Below, in pieces: positions 43,891 to 53,445 of a DNA stretch of 64,000 nucleotides (its first letter is position 1; each line of letters begins with the position of its first letter). Where the stretch lies: contig NZ_MIGY01000003.1 of assembly GCF_002940665.1 (NCBI RefSeq), positions 558,001-622,000 of the forward strand, written 5' to 3'. Under the pieces are notes generated by a model. The model did not search any database. It had not been told where the DNA came from and worked only from the letters and a program-made list of their open reading frames with translations. Origin of the DNA: Xanthomonas arboricola (GTDB lineage Bacteria > Pseudomonadota > Gammaproteobacteria > Xanthomonadales > Xanthomonadaceae). Position numbers and translations under genes: made by a program.

Positions 43891-43960
43891 GGTAGGAGCG
43901 CACCCGGGCGCGACGTGGCATTCCCGGTAACGCCCCATCGCGCCCGGGTGCGCTCCTACG
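43891..43960. repeat. REP-type palindrome, copy 4
   Basis: GGTAGGAGCGCACCCGGGCG with a right arm CGCCCGGGTGCGCTCCTACG and a loop with TTCCCGGTAACGCCCC. It lies between the convergent ferritin-like gene and pbpC. Confidence 0.85.
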
Positions 43961-43997
43961 GGTGTGTGCACACTGGTCGGGCGCAGCACGTGTCCGG

Positions 43998-46418
43998 TCA
44001 ACGCAATACGCGGAAGCGCAGCTGCGTCCAGGCACCGTCGCTGGCCATTGCGGTGAGCGTATGCGTGCCGACCTCTTCGAAATCGCGCTGAAATCCCTGG
44101 CGTGCGTTGGTCTGTGCGATCCAGCGGCCGTCCAGCAACCAGTCGATGCGCGCGTCGCTGCCCAGGGCGCGCAGCTGCAGGCGCACCGGACGCGAGGTGG
44201 CATTGGCACGCGCCAGCGTGGCGCGATCGCTCAGCCCGTCGATACGCAGCACACCGCCCCCGGTCATGCGCCCATCGGGCAGACAGTCCGCCGCAAGTGG
44301 CGGCAGTTGCGCAGCATTGCGCTCGGCGGTGCTGAGCCAGGGCGAGACCAATGCCGGCCAGCGCGCCACTGCATGCGGCACGCGTTCATGCGCCTGGCTG
44401 CACTCCTGCGACAGCCGCTGGCCGCTGCGCGCATCCACGTCGAAATGCAGCTGCCCGCTTTGCCATAGCCGTGCGTCGCGCTCGGCAAAGGTGGGCGGCA
44501 CTGCGCCATCGAGCACGTAGGCGTCGGCGCGGCGTGCGCATTGCGCCGGCGGTGTCTGCTCGGCGGCGCCGCCGAGCGGCCAGCAGATGTCCAGCGCCTG
44601 CACGGTGGCCGGCATCGGCACCGGCGCGCTATCGCCGGCGCTGCGCGGCAAGGCATCGATGACTTCGAACATCAGCGGCAGTGCGGTGACGGCGCCGTAC
44701 TGGCCCGGCAGCGGCGTACCGTCCGGACGCCCCACCCACACCCCGACCGTGTAGCGACGCGTGCCGCCGATCGCCCACGCATCGCGGTAGCCATAGCTGG
44801 TGCCGGTCTTCCAGGCCACACCCGGGCGCGTGGCGGTGTCGAAGGTGCCGCTGCCGTACCCAGGGCGCGGATTGCGTTGCAGGATCTCGCGCACGATCCA
44901 GGCCGCACCCGGCGACATCAGCCGGCGCTCGATGCGCGGATCGTCCGGCGTATAGCGCACGCGCCCGGCGATACCGCCACGATTGAGCGCCGCAAATGCA
45001 CCGACCAGTTCCTGCAATTGCGCGCCTGTGCCACCCAGGATCAACGCCAGATTGGGCACGCTGCCGTGCGCAAAACGCAGCTCGATCCCGGCATTGGACA
45101 GCCGCGCAGCAAACCGCGCCGGGCCGATCCGGTCGAGCAGGTCCACCGCCGGCACGTTCAGCGACAACCGCAACGCCGTCGCCGCGCTCACCGGCCCATT
45201 GAACGCCGCATCGAAATTGCCGGGCCGGTAGCTGCCAAAACTCTGCGGCGCATCCACCAACAGGCTTTCGGAGTGGATCAACCCATCGTCCAATGCCATG
45301 CCGTACAGGAACGGCTTGAGCGTGGAACCGGGCGAGCGCCAGGCCTGCACCATGTCCACATGCCCCAGCCGCTTGCGATCGCCGAAGCTGGCCGAGCCCA
45401 CATACGCGCGCGCTTCCATGGTGGCGTTGTCCACCACCAGCAATGCCGCGGAGGTGCGCTCGGGCAGCTGCGAAAAGTATGTCGTGACGCGTTCTTCCAG
45501 GGTGCGCTGCAGCTCCACATCCAGCGTGGTCACGATGCGTGCCGCGCGCGGTTGCGCGCTGTGCAACCGCTGCGCGAGCAGCGCCGCATGCAACGGCGGC
45601 TTGAGCGAGCGCGTCACCACCGGCTCGATTCGCGCATCGTCCACCTGCGCGCGCGACCACACGCCCAGCTCCACCATGCGATCGAGCACCTTGTCGCGCG
45701 CGCGTTGCGCGGCCTCGGGATGGCGATCCGGGCGCAGGCGGCTGGGCGATTGCGGCAACACCGCCAGCAGCGCAGCCTCGGCCTGCGACAAGGCCTTGGC
45801 TGGCTTGCCCAGGTACGCCCAGCTGGCCGCTTCCACGCCTTCGATGGTGCCGCCATAGGGCGCGCGCTCCAGATACAGCGTCAGAATCTCGCGCTTGCTC
45901 AGGTGCGCTTCCAGCTGCAGCGCGCGCAGCAGCTGCTTGGCCTTGCCCCACGGCGTGCGCGTATGCGGGTCGAGGATGCGCGCCACCTGCATGGTCAACG
46001 TCGAACCGCCGGAGACGATGTGCCCCTGCCCGATCCACTGCCCGCCGGCACGCAGCAGGCCCCACGGATTGACCCCGGGATGGCGCCAGAACCAGCGGTC
46101 CTCGTAACTGAGCAACGCCTGCAGATACAGCGGCGACACACTCTGCGGGCTGGCCGGATAGCGCCACACCCCGTTGCGGTCGGCGAACGCGCGCAGCGGC
46201 GTGCCATCGCGTGCCACCACCAGCGTGGAGGTGTCCCGTGATTTGGGTAGCGGCAGTGGGAAGGCCAGGTCCAGCAACAACCCCGCAGACAACAGTGCCA
46301 CCGCGCCCCAGCGCAGCCCCGTCAACCAGCGCCGGCCACGCCGGGCCACAGCATCCTTGCCAGCGGCGCGTTCCTGCGTCCGGTCGGTCCTTGCCTGTGC
46401 GTACTGCTGCTCATCCAT
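43998..46418 (-). CDS. pbpC: penicillin-binding protein 1C
   Basis: 806 aa from ATG 46418. A membrane anchor (GAVALLSAGLLLDLAFPLPLP, ~38-58) is followed by the GT51 glycosyltransferase with catalytic E106 in SYEDRWFWRHPGVNP and GGSTLTMQVAR. The transpeptidase has S365-x-x-K368 (SPGSTLKPF), SLN and KTGTS. A C-terminal PBP1C-specific domain includes ICWPLGG and the final beta-rich part. It polymerises peptidoglycan in the periplasm. Its usual partner, the alpha-2-macroglobulin, is encoded upstream on the same strand but separated by a protease gene and a remnant. Confidence 0.95.
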   Translation of the reverse strand: MDEQQYAQARTDRTQERAAGKDAVARRGRRWLTGLRWGAVALLSAGLLLDLAFPLPLPKSRDTSTLVVARDGTPLRAFADRNGVWRYPASPQSVSPLYLQALLSYEDRWFWRHPGVNPWGLLRAGGQWIGQGHIVSGGSTLTMQVARILDPHTRTPWGKAKQLLRALQLEAHLSKREILTLYLERAPYGGTIEGVEAASWAYLGKPAKALSQAEAALLAVLPQSPSRLRPDRHPEAAQRARDKVLDRMVELGVWSRAQVDDARIEPVVTRSLKPPLHAALLAQRLHSAQPRAARIVTTLDVELQRTLEERVTTYFSQLPERTSAALLVVDNATMEARAYVGSASFGDRKRLGHVDMVQAWRSPGSTLKPFLYGMALDDGLIHSESLLVDAPQSFGSYRPGNFDAAFNGPVSAATALRLSLNVPAVDLLDRIGPARFAARLSNAGIELRFAHGSVPNLALILGGTGAQLQELVGAFAALNRGGIAGRVRYTPDDPRIERRLMSPGAAWIVREILQRNPRPGYGSGTFDTATRPGVAWKTGTSYGYRDAWAIGGTRRYTVGVWVGRPDGTPLPGQYGAVTALPLMFEVIDALPRSAGDSAPVPMPATVQALDICWPLGGAAEQTPPAQCARRADAYVLDGAVPPTFAERDARLWQSGQLHFDVDARSGQRLSQECSQAHERVPHAVARWPALVSPWLSTAERNAAQLPPLAADCLPDGRMTGGGVLRIDGLSDRATLARANATSRPVRLQLRALGSDARIDWLLDGRWIAQTNARQGFQRDFEEVGTHTLTAMASDGAWTQLRFRVLR

Positions 46419-46529
46419 CCTGCCAAGGATGCAGGGCAAAACGCATTTCGGCCACCATCGCGCGCGGCGAGCCGCGGCATTGAGCGATCAACGTGACTGC
46501 ACGCTCCTGCTTGCGCGACGACAGGCGCG

Positions 46530-47306
46530 CTAGCCCGCCACGCCCGCGTGCGGCGAGCGACGCGGCCTTACGAACAGCCGCAGCAGCCCCATCGCCAGGA
46601 ACACCGCAGACAGGCGCAACGCAATGCCGAGCCAGCCGCTGGCGGCCGAATCGGAGACCGTAAAGACCGTCCAGGCCGCGTTGAGCGAGACATGCAACAC
46701 CCAGCCACTCCAGATCGTGTAGCCATCCTGCGCGTCCACGATGGCAAACAGCAGCGCACCGATGCCGGTAATGGCGAAGATCAGCAACGCCTCACCGCCT
46801 CCACCGCCCGCCCCGAGCCAATGCACGCCGCCAAACACAACCGCCTGTAGCAGCGCAGCGGTTGCCGGACGCCAGGCCAGCGCACGGCAGGCAAAGACGA
46901 AGCCGAAACCGCGAAACACGATCTCCTCGGCCAACGGAAACAGCAGCGCCAACCACAGCAGGCCCAGCAGATCGTCGGTGCCGGCCGAGCTGGACTGCGT
47001 CCACAGCCCCAGCCAACACGGCAGTGTGGCCAGCAGCGTCAGCACAGGGCCGCGTAAGCCGTTCCAACGCAACCCCAGACGCGTCGCGAGCTCGCCTGGC
47101 ATGCCAGGACGCAGCAACGCCGCTGCGACGAGCACGACCACGACGCTGAGCAAATTGTCGACAATCCCGCCGCCGTAAGGCACCGGGATTTTCGGGATTG
47201 GAAAACCAAGCGCTTTGGCCACATCGCGCACCTGCAGCGCGACCAGCAGCATCAATAACCAGACGACATGCGGCGTGAGGCGGCGCAGGGATGTATCGAA
47301 TGGCAT
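46530..47306 (-). CDS. CPBP-family intramembrane metalloprotease
   Basis: 258 aa with six or more hydrophobic segments. The Abi/CAAX-protease motif EEIVFRGFGF is followed by FGGVHWLG (zinc His) and a third motif near HVSLNAAWTVF (H, N). Bacterial members can be bacteriocin self-immunity or processing proteases; the substrate is unknown. It lies between pbpC and the alpha-2-macroglobulin gene, interrupting the usual pair. Confidence 0.88.
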   Translation of the reverse strand: MPFDTSLRRLTPHVVWLLMLLVALQVRDVAKALGFPIPKIPVPYGGGIVDNLLSVVVVLVAAALLRPGMPGELATRLGLRWNGLRGPVLTLLATLPCWLGLWTQSSSAGTDDLLGLLWLALLFPLAEEIVFRGFGFVFACRALAWRPATAALLQAVVFGGVHWLGAGGGGGEALLIFAITGIGALLFAIVDAQDGYTIWSGWVLHVSLNAAWTVFTVSDSAASGWLGIALRLSAVFLAMGLLRLFVRPRRSPHAGVAG

Positions 47307-47441
47307 GCAGACGTCCTTGCGTGCAAACAGGACCTGACTATACCGCTGGCAACGACATCACCGCCGTACCAGGCCGCACGCGGCGCGACGACACTGCGCT
47401 CGCCTCGCGCGCCAGCTGCATGCGGCGATGCAACGCGACGC

Positions 47442-47740
47442 TCACCGCTGCTCCAGCGCAGCGCGATAGCGCAGCAAGGCCTCCGGCGCGTCGGTCTGGA
47501 TGATCGACACGCCCTCGCGGTACGGGCGGCCCCAGACCCTGTCGGGAATCACGCTCGGCATCGGCGTCGCCACCGTAGCCGGCGATGAAGCCTTCCCACA
47601 GCGCGTTGACCATCAGCCGCACGCTGTACGCCTTGCTCGCTGCAAACAACCCCGGCAGCTGCGCTGCCGACATCTTGGGCAGCCCGAGAGCGCTGATCAT
47701 CGCTGCACGCTGGCCCAGCCACGCAAACGCTTGCATCGGC
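47442..47740 (-). pseudogene. frameshifted C-terminal remnant of a GDPD-like phosphodiesterase
   Basis: One frame gives ALGLPKMSAAQLPGLFAASK and VNALWEGFIAGYGGDADAE. A +1 change near 47550 then gives VIPDRVWGRPYREGVSIIQT and DAPEALLRYRAALEQR, ending at TGA 47442. Joined, these look like the end of a glycerophosphodiester phosphodiesterase-like TIM barrel (GVSIIQTDAPEAL is the terminal strand). The N-terminal catalytic part is missing. A REP-variant palindrome lies at its broken 5' end. Confidence 0.6.
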
Positions 47741-47773
47741 GTCGGACGCTCGCTGCGGTGAGGAAATCCCGAA

Positions 47774-47841
47774 CGTAGGAGCGCGCCAGCGCGCGATGGG
47801 GCGTTACAAGTACGTCCCATCGCGCGCTGGCGCGCTCCTAC
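47774..47841. repeat. REP-type palindrome, variant
   Basis: CGTAGGAGCGCGCCAGCGCG with right arm CGCGCTGGCGCGCTCCTACC; the stem core differs from the other copies (GCCAGC instead of ACCCGG). The loop GGGGCGTTACAAGTACGTCCC partly resembles the element at 53018. It lies next to the alpha-2-macroglobulin stop. Confidence 0.8.
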
Positions 47842-47850
47842 CTCGTTGTG

Positions 47851-50800
47851 CTACGGCTGCACTACCGTCATCGTCGCAGGCGTGCTGCGCCCCACGCCGC
47901 GCAGCTCCGGGCGATACATGTCTTCCACCAACGATGGCGGCACCGTGTACGTGCCCGGGGTGACTGCGCGCACCAGGTAATACAGCTGCGCCTTGCTCCC
48001 CGAGGACAGCGCCAGCGCGGCCACATAGCGGTCGTCGCGGAATTCTTCGTGCTTGACGTCGGCGGCGCTGGAACGCTCGCTGATGCCGATGCCGTCCACC
48101 ACCACGTCGGCCCACTGCTTGGCATCGCCGAGGTTGAAGTTCTCGATCTCCAGACCGGCCGGCAACAGGTCGGTCAGCAGCGCGTCCGGCATGTTGCTGT
48201 TGGCGGTGATGCTGACGCGCACGATCAGCGCTTCGCCTTCCTTCAATGCACGCGGGGTCCATGGTTTGCCATCGGTGGTGTACCAGCTGCGCTCCACGCT
48301 GAGGTTGCGCGTGTCCGGCTCCGGCGCGCTGCGCGGGATGCCGGCCACTTCCAGGCTGGCGTACATCGGTGCCTGGCCCTGCGGTGCGAACTGCACGCCG
48401 CGCGCCAGGGCGGCGCTGTCGAAACTGCGCCCGAACAGGCGTGCCGGCGCAATCTCCTGCGTCTCGCCGCCAACAGTCAAGGTACCCGATACCTGCTTGC
48501 CCTGCCCGACCATCAAGGCCTTGCCCAAGCGCGCCAGCGCCACCTGCTCCTGCGTGCTCAGCCACAGCCAGCCGGTGGCGCGACGTGCATCCAGCGCGCG
48601 GCCCAGTGCCACTGCGCGGGTGTCGTACTCGGGTTTGGACAAGCCACGCTCGTGCAGCAGCGCCATCATCAAGGCATCGTCGCGGATCGCGCTGCCGTAA
48701 TCGGCGAAGTACGGCGGACGCTCGCTGCTGTCCTTGGCAAAGCCCGCCTTGATCGCCGCCTGCCCACGTTTGGTGTCGCCCTGCAGCGACAACGCCGCGC
48801 CCAGATGCACCAGCGACAGGCCGGTCAGCGCCTTGTCGCGCTGGTTGTCGTACAGCGCGCGCAGCGTGCCCAGCGGGGCGCGGTTGACGCGTGCCAGCAC
48901 ATAGCCGGACCAGGCCTGGTTGGCGAACTTCAGGCTATCGCGGCGGTCCTGCCCGTAGAACTCGTTGCCACCGGACAGCAGGTCCTCGCTGAGCCGATTG
49001 AGCGCCTTCTGCAGCACATTGTCGGGCACCGCAAAACCGGCGTCCTTGGCGTCGAGCAGGAACTCGGCGATATATGGGGTCAGGCCCGGATTGACGTAGC
49101 CGTCGTCGCCCCACATCGAGAAATGCCCGCTGGCGATCTGCATCGAGGCCAGGCGGCCGAATGCGCCTTCCATGCGCTCGCGGCGCTTGGCCGCTTCCAG
49201 CCCCTTGGTGCCCAGCGCCCTGGCGGTGGCATCGTCGAGCAGGAGCGCGGCGTAGCCCTTGCTGGTGGTCTGCTCGGCGCAGCCGTACGGATAATCCAAC
49301 GCACCCTGCAAGGCGCTGGCGAACGGAATCGGCGGCAGCGGGCTGACCACCATGCGCGCGGTTACCGAGCCGGCCATCAGGCCATCGGCAAAGCCGCTGT
49401 CCAGGGTGATCGGCGCCAGCGGATCGAGTACGCGCGTCTGTGCACGCAACACCTGCGGCCAGCCGGCACGCACCGGCAGGTCGTAGCTGCGGTCGGCCTT
49501 GAAGCCGTTGCCGTCCACGCGCACGCGCACCTTGGCCACGCCATAGCCTTCGGTGGCGCTCAGCGGGAAGCTCAGCGTCTGCTTGGCGTCCACCCCGAGC
49601 TTGACGCTGCGCGCCGCCTCGGCGATGGCCAGCGGGCCGATCCCGGCCACGCGCACAGTGAACTCGCCCGGCTTGCCGGTGAAGTTCTGCACATCCAGCG
49701 TCACCGTGCTGCGGTCGCCCGGTGCCATCACGCGCGGCATGCTGGCCTCGGCCAGGATCGGGGCACGCACCACGGTTTCCACCGCGTGGTTGCCGAACCG
49801 CGTATCCGAATACACCAACGCCGACACCCGCAGCGTGCCGTTGAAATCCGGCACCGGCAGTTGCACGCGCGCATTGCCCTTGGCATCGAGCTTCACCGAG
49901 CCGGAGAACAGGTCCACGGTCTGCACGCGCGCGGTCGGGCGCTTGGCCTGCGGCAAGGCTTCCAGCGCCATGTCGCCGCCGAACTTGAGCCTGCCGCTGG
50001 CGCCTTCGAAGCTCTCGATCACGCGGCCATAGATGTCGTAGGCATCGGTGCCCAGACGACGCTGCGCGAAGAACTGCGCGTTGGCATCGGGCACCGGGAA
50101 GCGGGTGATGTTGAGGATGCCCACGTCCACCGCCGAGATGGTCACGTGCGCCGCCTTGCCGGCCAGCTCCGGCACGCTCACCGTCACCGGCAACGCCTGC
50201 TCGGGGCGCATCTGCTTGGGCGCGGCCAGGCCCACCGCCACGCGTCGCGCCTTGCGGTCCATCGGCACATACGCCACGCCCACCGCGCGCGCCGGGGTGA
50301 TCTTGCTCGGCGCACTGCCGCCGCGGAACACCAACGCGGTGACGTACACATCGTGGCGCTCCCACGCGTCGGTCACCGGAATTTCGAAGCTGCTGCCCGG
50401 CTTGACGTCAATGTCCTGCACGTACAGCAGCTTGTCGCTTTCCACCAGCAGCACGCCCTTGCCGGCATGCGGCGGGGTCAGCGTGACGGTGAGCGTGTCG
50501 CCGGCGCGATAGGCGGTCTTGTCCAAGGCCAGCTTGACCTTGTCCGGGCGCGCATCCAGGCCGCGATTTTCGTCGTTCCAGCTCCAGCCGGCGCGGAACG
50601 GGTAACGCGTGGTCAGCCCGGTGGCCGGGTCGAACACGTCCAGGCGGTACTCGCCCCACTCCACCGGGACCTCGAGCTTGGCGTTGCCGCCGGCAATGTC
50701 GAGCGTGCGCGTGTCCTTGTTCTCGAAGCGGCGGGTGAAGTCGTAATCCCAATGGTCGTCGGTGTAGTTCCAGTGGTAGTCGCGCAGCTCGCGCACCAGC

Positions 50801-52767
50801 GTGGCCTTCAGGCCCTTGGCCGGTTGCGGCCTGCCATCGGCATCCACGCGGGTGATTTCGAAGCGCGCGGTGCCGTTGGCGTCGGTGCCGTCCTTGTCGT
50901 CGAACAGGGGGCGCACGCCGAGCAGCGCCTTGGCCGGCCACAGCACGCGCTTGACGCTGCGGGTGACGGTGCGCCCGCCGGTCTCGTACACGCTGCCCGA
51001 GACCACAGCGGCAATCGTGCTCACCGGCTTGGCTTCGGCAGGCAGCGCGATGTCTTCGCGCAATACGCCATCGCTACCGAACTCGGTGTCGATCACGTCC
51101 TTGGCTTCGCGCGGCAGTTCCAGCGTGGGGTCGCCGAAGAACCAGCCCGGCAAGGAATCGAGCGGATGCTGCTCGACACTGACCGCAAGCTTGGCGGTGA
51201 AGCGGTTGCCGTCGGCCGGCGCGCCATACAGGTACGCGGCATTGGCGACCAGCGTGAACGGCTGGCCGGCACTCAGGGTCTTCTGCGTGCTGTCCAGATC
51301 CAGCTTCATGCGCTCGGGCAGGAACTCTTCCACGCGCACGGTCATGCCCTGCACGGCGTCCTTGCTGGCCGGATCGGTGCGGAACTCCACCTGCCAGCGG
51401 CCGGTCGGCGCATCGGCAGGAATCTGCTGGGTGAACTCGAAATAGCCCTGCTCGCCCGGCTGCAGTTTGGTCTCGCGAAAAGTCTTGCCGTCCGGCTGCT
51501 TGAGGCGCAGGAACACCGGCTGCCCGCCTTTCGTCGGCCCGGCGGTCGGCTTGCCGTCGTTGTCGCGCAGGATCGCCGACACGCGCATGGTCTCGCCGGG
51601 GCGATACAGGTCGCGGCCGGCCCAGGCGAACACGTCGAACCAGGCGCTCTCACGCCCGGCCACTGCGAATTCGCTCAGGTCCAACGCCGGTTGGTTGAAC
51701 GGCAGCACCGAGATATCGGTCTTGCTGCGCGCCACCAGCACGTGGCCGGCATCGAGCGTGTAGTTGAGCAGCGCATTGCCGTTGCCGTCGGTGGCGCCCT
51801 TGAGGAACAGCTCGCCCTTGGCGTCGAGGACGCGCACTTCCACGTTCTTGATCGGCTCGCCGCTCTGCAACGAGGCGGTGTGCACGAACAGCTTGTCCTT
51901 GTAGGCGCGCGTGTGCAGGCCGATGTCGCTGACGGTGAAGAACGCGGTATCGAAGCCATTGTCGAAACTGCCGGCGCGCTTCATCACCGCAAAGTACAGG
52001 CCCGGCTCCTGCAGCTCCTTGATGTCCTGCGTGGGCAGGTAGGTCAGCACGCGCTCGTTCTGCTTGCCGCCGAGAATGAAACGATTGACGTAGACCGGGT
52101 CTGCCAGCTTGGACAACGGCTGCTTGTCGCTGTAGTCGCTCTCCAGCTCCCAGCTGCCGCGACGACCGCCGCGCTGGAACTGCTGGAAGAACGCCGGCAG
52201 CGACTTCTCGCGCACGCGCAGGAACTCCACGTCCACTTCCGGCACGTTGACCGACACCACCGGCAGACCGCGGCTCTCGCGTGCCGGCAGCACGCTGCCT
52301 TGCGAAGCGAACCCGGCCACCGGCGTGAGCGCGCCGGTGTAGACCTTCTGCTTGAGCGGCTTGCCCAGGCGGCTGCCATCGGCGGCCAGCAGGTTGGCGT
52401 CGACCAGCACGGTGTAGTCCTTGGCCGCTTCCACGTACGGGTAGCGCAGCGTCTTGCCGTCATCGGACAGCGTCCAGCTGCTGTCGCCGGTGCCGACCTT
52501 TTCCTCGAAACGCACCAGCGCATCGAAGTCTTGCGTGCCCACCAACGGCCGCGAGAATTCCAGCGCCAGCGACAGGCCGTCGCCGGTCTGGTCGGGATAG
52601 GCACGCGCCAGCGCAAAACCGGTGATCGCCTGCGTGTCGGCCTTGATCGCCTCGCCACTGGCGGCAGGCAGCTGGCCGCTTTCGTTGCGCTTGCACGCCA
52701 CCGCACCGATCGCCACGCCCAGCAAGACCACCCACAGCAACACGCGCCGCGTACCCGACCACTTCAT
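47851..52767 (-). CDS. bacterial alpha-2-macroglobulin lipoprotein (YfhM-type)
   Basis: 1638 aa from ATG 52767 (ATG 52788 is a possible earlier start). The signal peptide VLLWVVLLGVAIGAVAC ends in a lipobox, so it is a periplasmic lipoprotein. Many MG beta domains are followed by the thioester loop PYGCAEQTTSKGYA (CxEQ, around residue 1160) and an alpha/alpha toroid, then the C-terminal domain. The intact thioester marks the YfhM/ECAM type, which traps invading proteases, rather than the thioester-less YfaS type. It works with PBP1C, which repairs the wall. The whole chain is intact. Confidence 0.95.
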   Translation of the reverse strand: MKWSGTRRVLLWVVLLGVAIGAVACKRNESGQLPAASGEAIKADTQAITGFALARAYPDQTGDGLSLALEFSRPLVGTQDFDALVRFEEKVGTGDSSWTLSDDGKTLRYPYVEAAKDYTVLVDANLLAADGSRLGKPLKQKVYTGALTPVAGFASQGSVLPARESRGLPVVSVNVPEVDVEFLRVREKSLPAFFQQFQRGGRRGSWELESDYSDKQPLSKLADPVYVNRFILGGKQNERVLTYLPTQDIKELQEPGLYFAVMKRAGSFDNGFDTAFFTVSDIGLHTRAYKDKLFVHTASLQSGEPIKNVEVRVLDAKGELFLKGATDGNGNALLNYTLDAGHVLVARSKTDISVLPFNQPALDLSEFAVAGRESAWFDVFAWAGRDLYRPGETMRVSAILRDNDGKPTAGPTKGGQPVFLRLKQPDGKTFRETKLQPGEQGYFEFTQQIPADAPTGRWQVEFRTDPASKDAVQGMTVRVEEFLPERMKLDLDSTQKTLSAGQPFTLVANAAYLYGAPADGNRFTAKLAVSVEQHPLDSLPGWFFGDPTLELPREAKDVIDTEFGSDGVLREDIALPAEAKPVSTIAAVVSGSVYETGGRTVTRSVKRVLWPAKALLGVRPLFDDKDGTDANGTARFEITRVDADGRPQPAKGLKATLVRELRDYHWNYTDDHWDYDFTRRFENKDTRTLDIAGGNAKLEVPVEWGEYRLDVFDPATGLTTRYPFRAGWSWNDENRGLDARPDKVKLALDKTAYRAGDTLTVTLTPPHAGKGVLLVESDKLLYVQDIDVKPGSSFEIPVTDAWERHDVYVTALVFRGGSAPSKITPARAVGVAYVPMDRKARRVAVGLAAPKQMRPEQALPVTVSVPELAGKAAHVTISAVDVGILNITRFPVPDANAQFFAQRRLGTDAYDIYGRVIESFEGASGRLKFGGDMALEALPQAKRPTARVQTVDLFSGSVKLDAKGNARVQLPVPDFNGTLRVSALVYSDTRFGNHAVETVVRAPILAEASMPRVMAPGDRSTVTLDVQNFTGKPGEFTVRVAGIGPLAIAEAARSVKLGVDAKQTLSFPLSATEGYGVAKVRVRVDGNGFKADRSYDLPVRAGWPQVLRAQTRVLDPLAPITLDSGFADGLMAGSVTARMVVSPLPPIPFASALQGALDYPYGCAEQTTSKGYAALLLDDATARALGTKGLEAAKRRERMEGAFGRLASMQIASGHFSMWGDDGYVNPGLTPYIAEFLLDAKDAGFAVPDNVLQKALNRLSEDLLSGGNEFYGQDRRDSLKFANQAWSGYVLARVNRAPLGTLRALYDNQRDKALTGLSLVHLGAALSLQGDTKRGQAAIKAGFAKDSSERPPYFADYGSAIRDDALMMALLHERGLSKPEYDTRAVALGRALDARRATGWLWLSTQEQVALARLGKALMVGQGKQVSGTLTVGGETQEIAPARLFGRSFDSAALARGVQFAPQGQAPMYASLEVAGIPRSAPEPDTRNLSVERSWYTTDGKPWTPRALKEGEALIVRVSITANSNMPDALLTDLLPAGLEIENFNLGDAKQWADVVVDGIGISERSSAADVKHEEFRDDRYVAALALSSGSKAQLYYLVRAVTPGTYTVPPSLVEDMYRPELRGVGRSTPATMTVVQP

Positions 52768-53445
52768 CCCTGATTCCCGGCTGTCCATTCGCACTACCCC
52801 ATGACTGAGGACGCAAGTATAGCGATGCCGTTCACTTCACCGATGGCGGCATGAGGCGACGCAGGGACTTGCCGATGGGCGGCGATGATGCGCCACTGGG
52901 CCAGCGCTGCGATGGCACCTGCGCGCCCGACCGACGGTGAGCGCAGTGGTTTGACGCCGGTCCATGGCAGGTCGCTGAGTTGCGGCTTGGCTGCAGGGCC
53001 CTTGCCCGCCCACCATCGCGGGACACGCCGCAAGTACGTCCCTGTAGGCTCTTACGCGGCATCCATGCCGCGTAAGGTCCCGCGACGGTGAGCGGGCAAG
53101 GACCAGTCGAGATGGTCGGTGTGCAGGGGCGCACACAGGGCATGGCGTGCATTGTTCGGAGAATGGTGCGTCCAACAACCGTTCCATCACAAGCAGAGCA
53201 ACAAGCAGGCGTTCAACCAAGCAACCGACGCATTTTCTGGTGCGGTGTCCTCGCCGATTGCGGGACCGTGTGGCGGCATGGATGCCGCCACCGAGCCTAC
53301 AAGGACGTACTTGCGGCGTGTCCCGCGAGCGGTGAGGGCACCGCGCGCACGACCAACCAGGCTTTTGACTGCATCCCAAAGTGCGGCCAATGAAACCACT
53401 GCGCTCGCCACCAAGCGGGCGCTCACCACATTTTGACAGCCACTC
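52768..53445. repeat. 500-bp imperfect inverted-repeat region (two opposed copies of a MITE-like unit)
   Basis: Core A (53018-53083) and core B (53260-53326, reverse orientation) share CGGGACACGCCGCAAGTACG, TGTAGGCTC and GCGGCATCCATGCCGC. The similarity extends outward: GAGCGCAGTGGTTT at ~52938 matches the reverse complement at ~53395. It is non-coding in all frames judged by family. It lies between the alpha-2-macroglobulin promoter side and the nucleoside hydrolase 3' end. Confidence 0.75.

Noticed and set aside
47848-52773. 1641-codon open frame on the plus strand antisense to the alpha-2-macroglobulin gene
   Set aside because: Mirror frame created by the high third-position G+C of the real gene; rich in His, Arg, Gln and Ala with no family resemblance.
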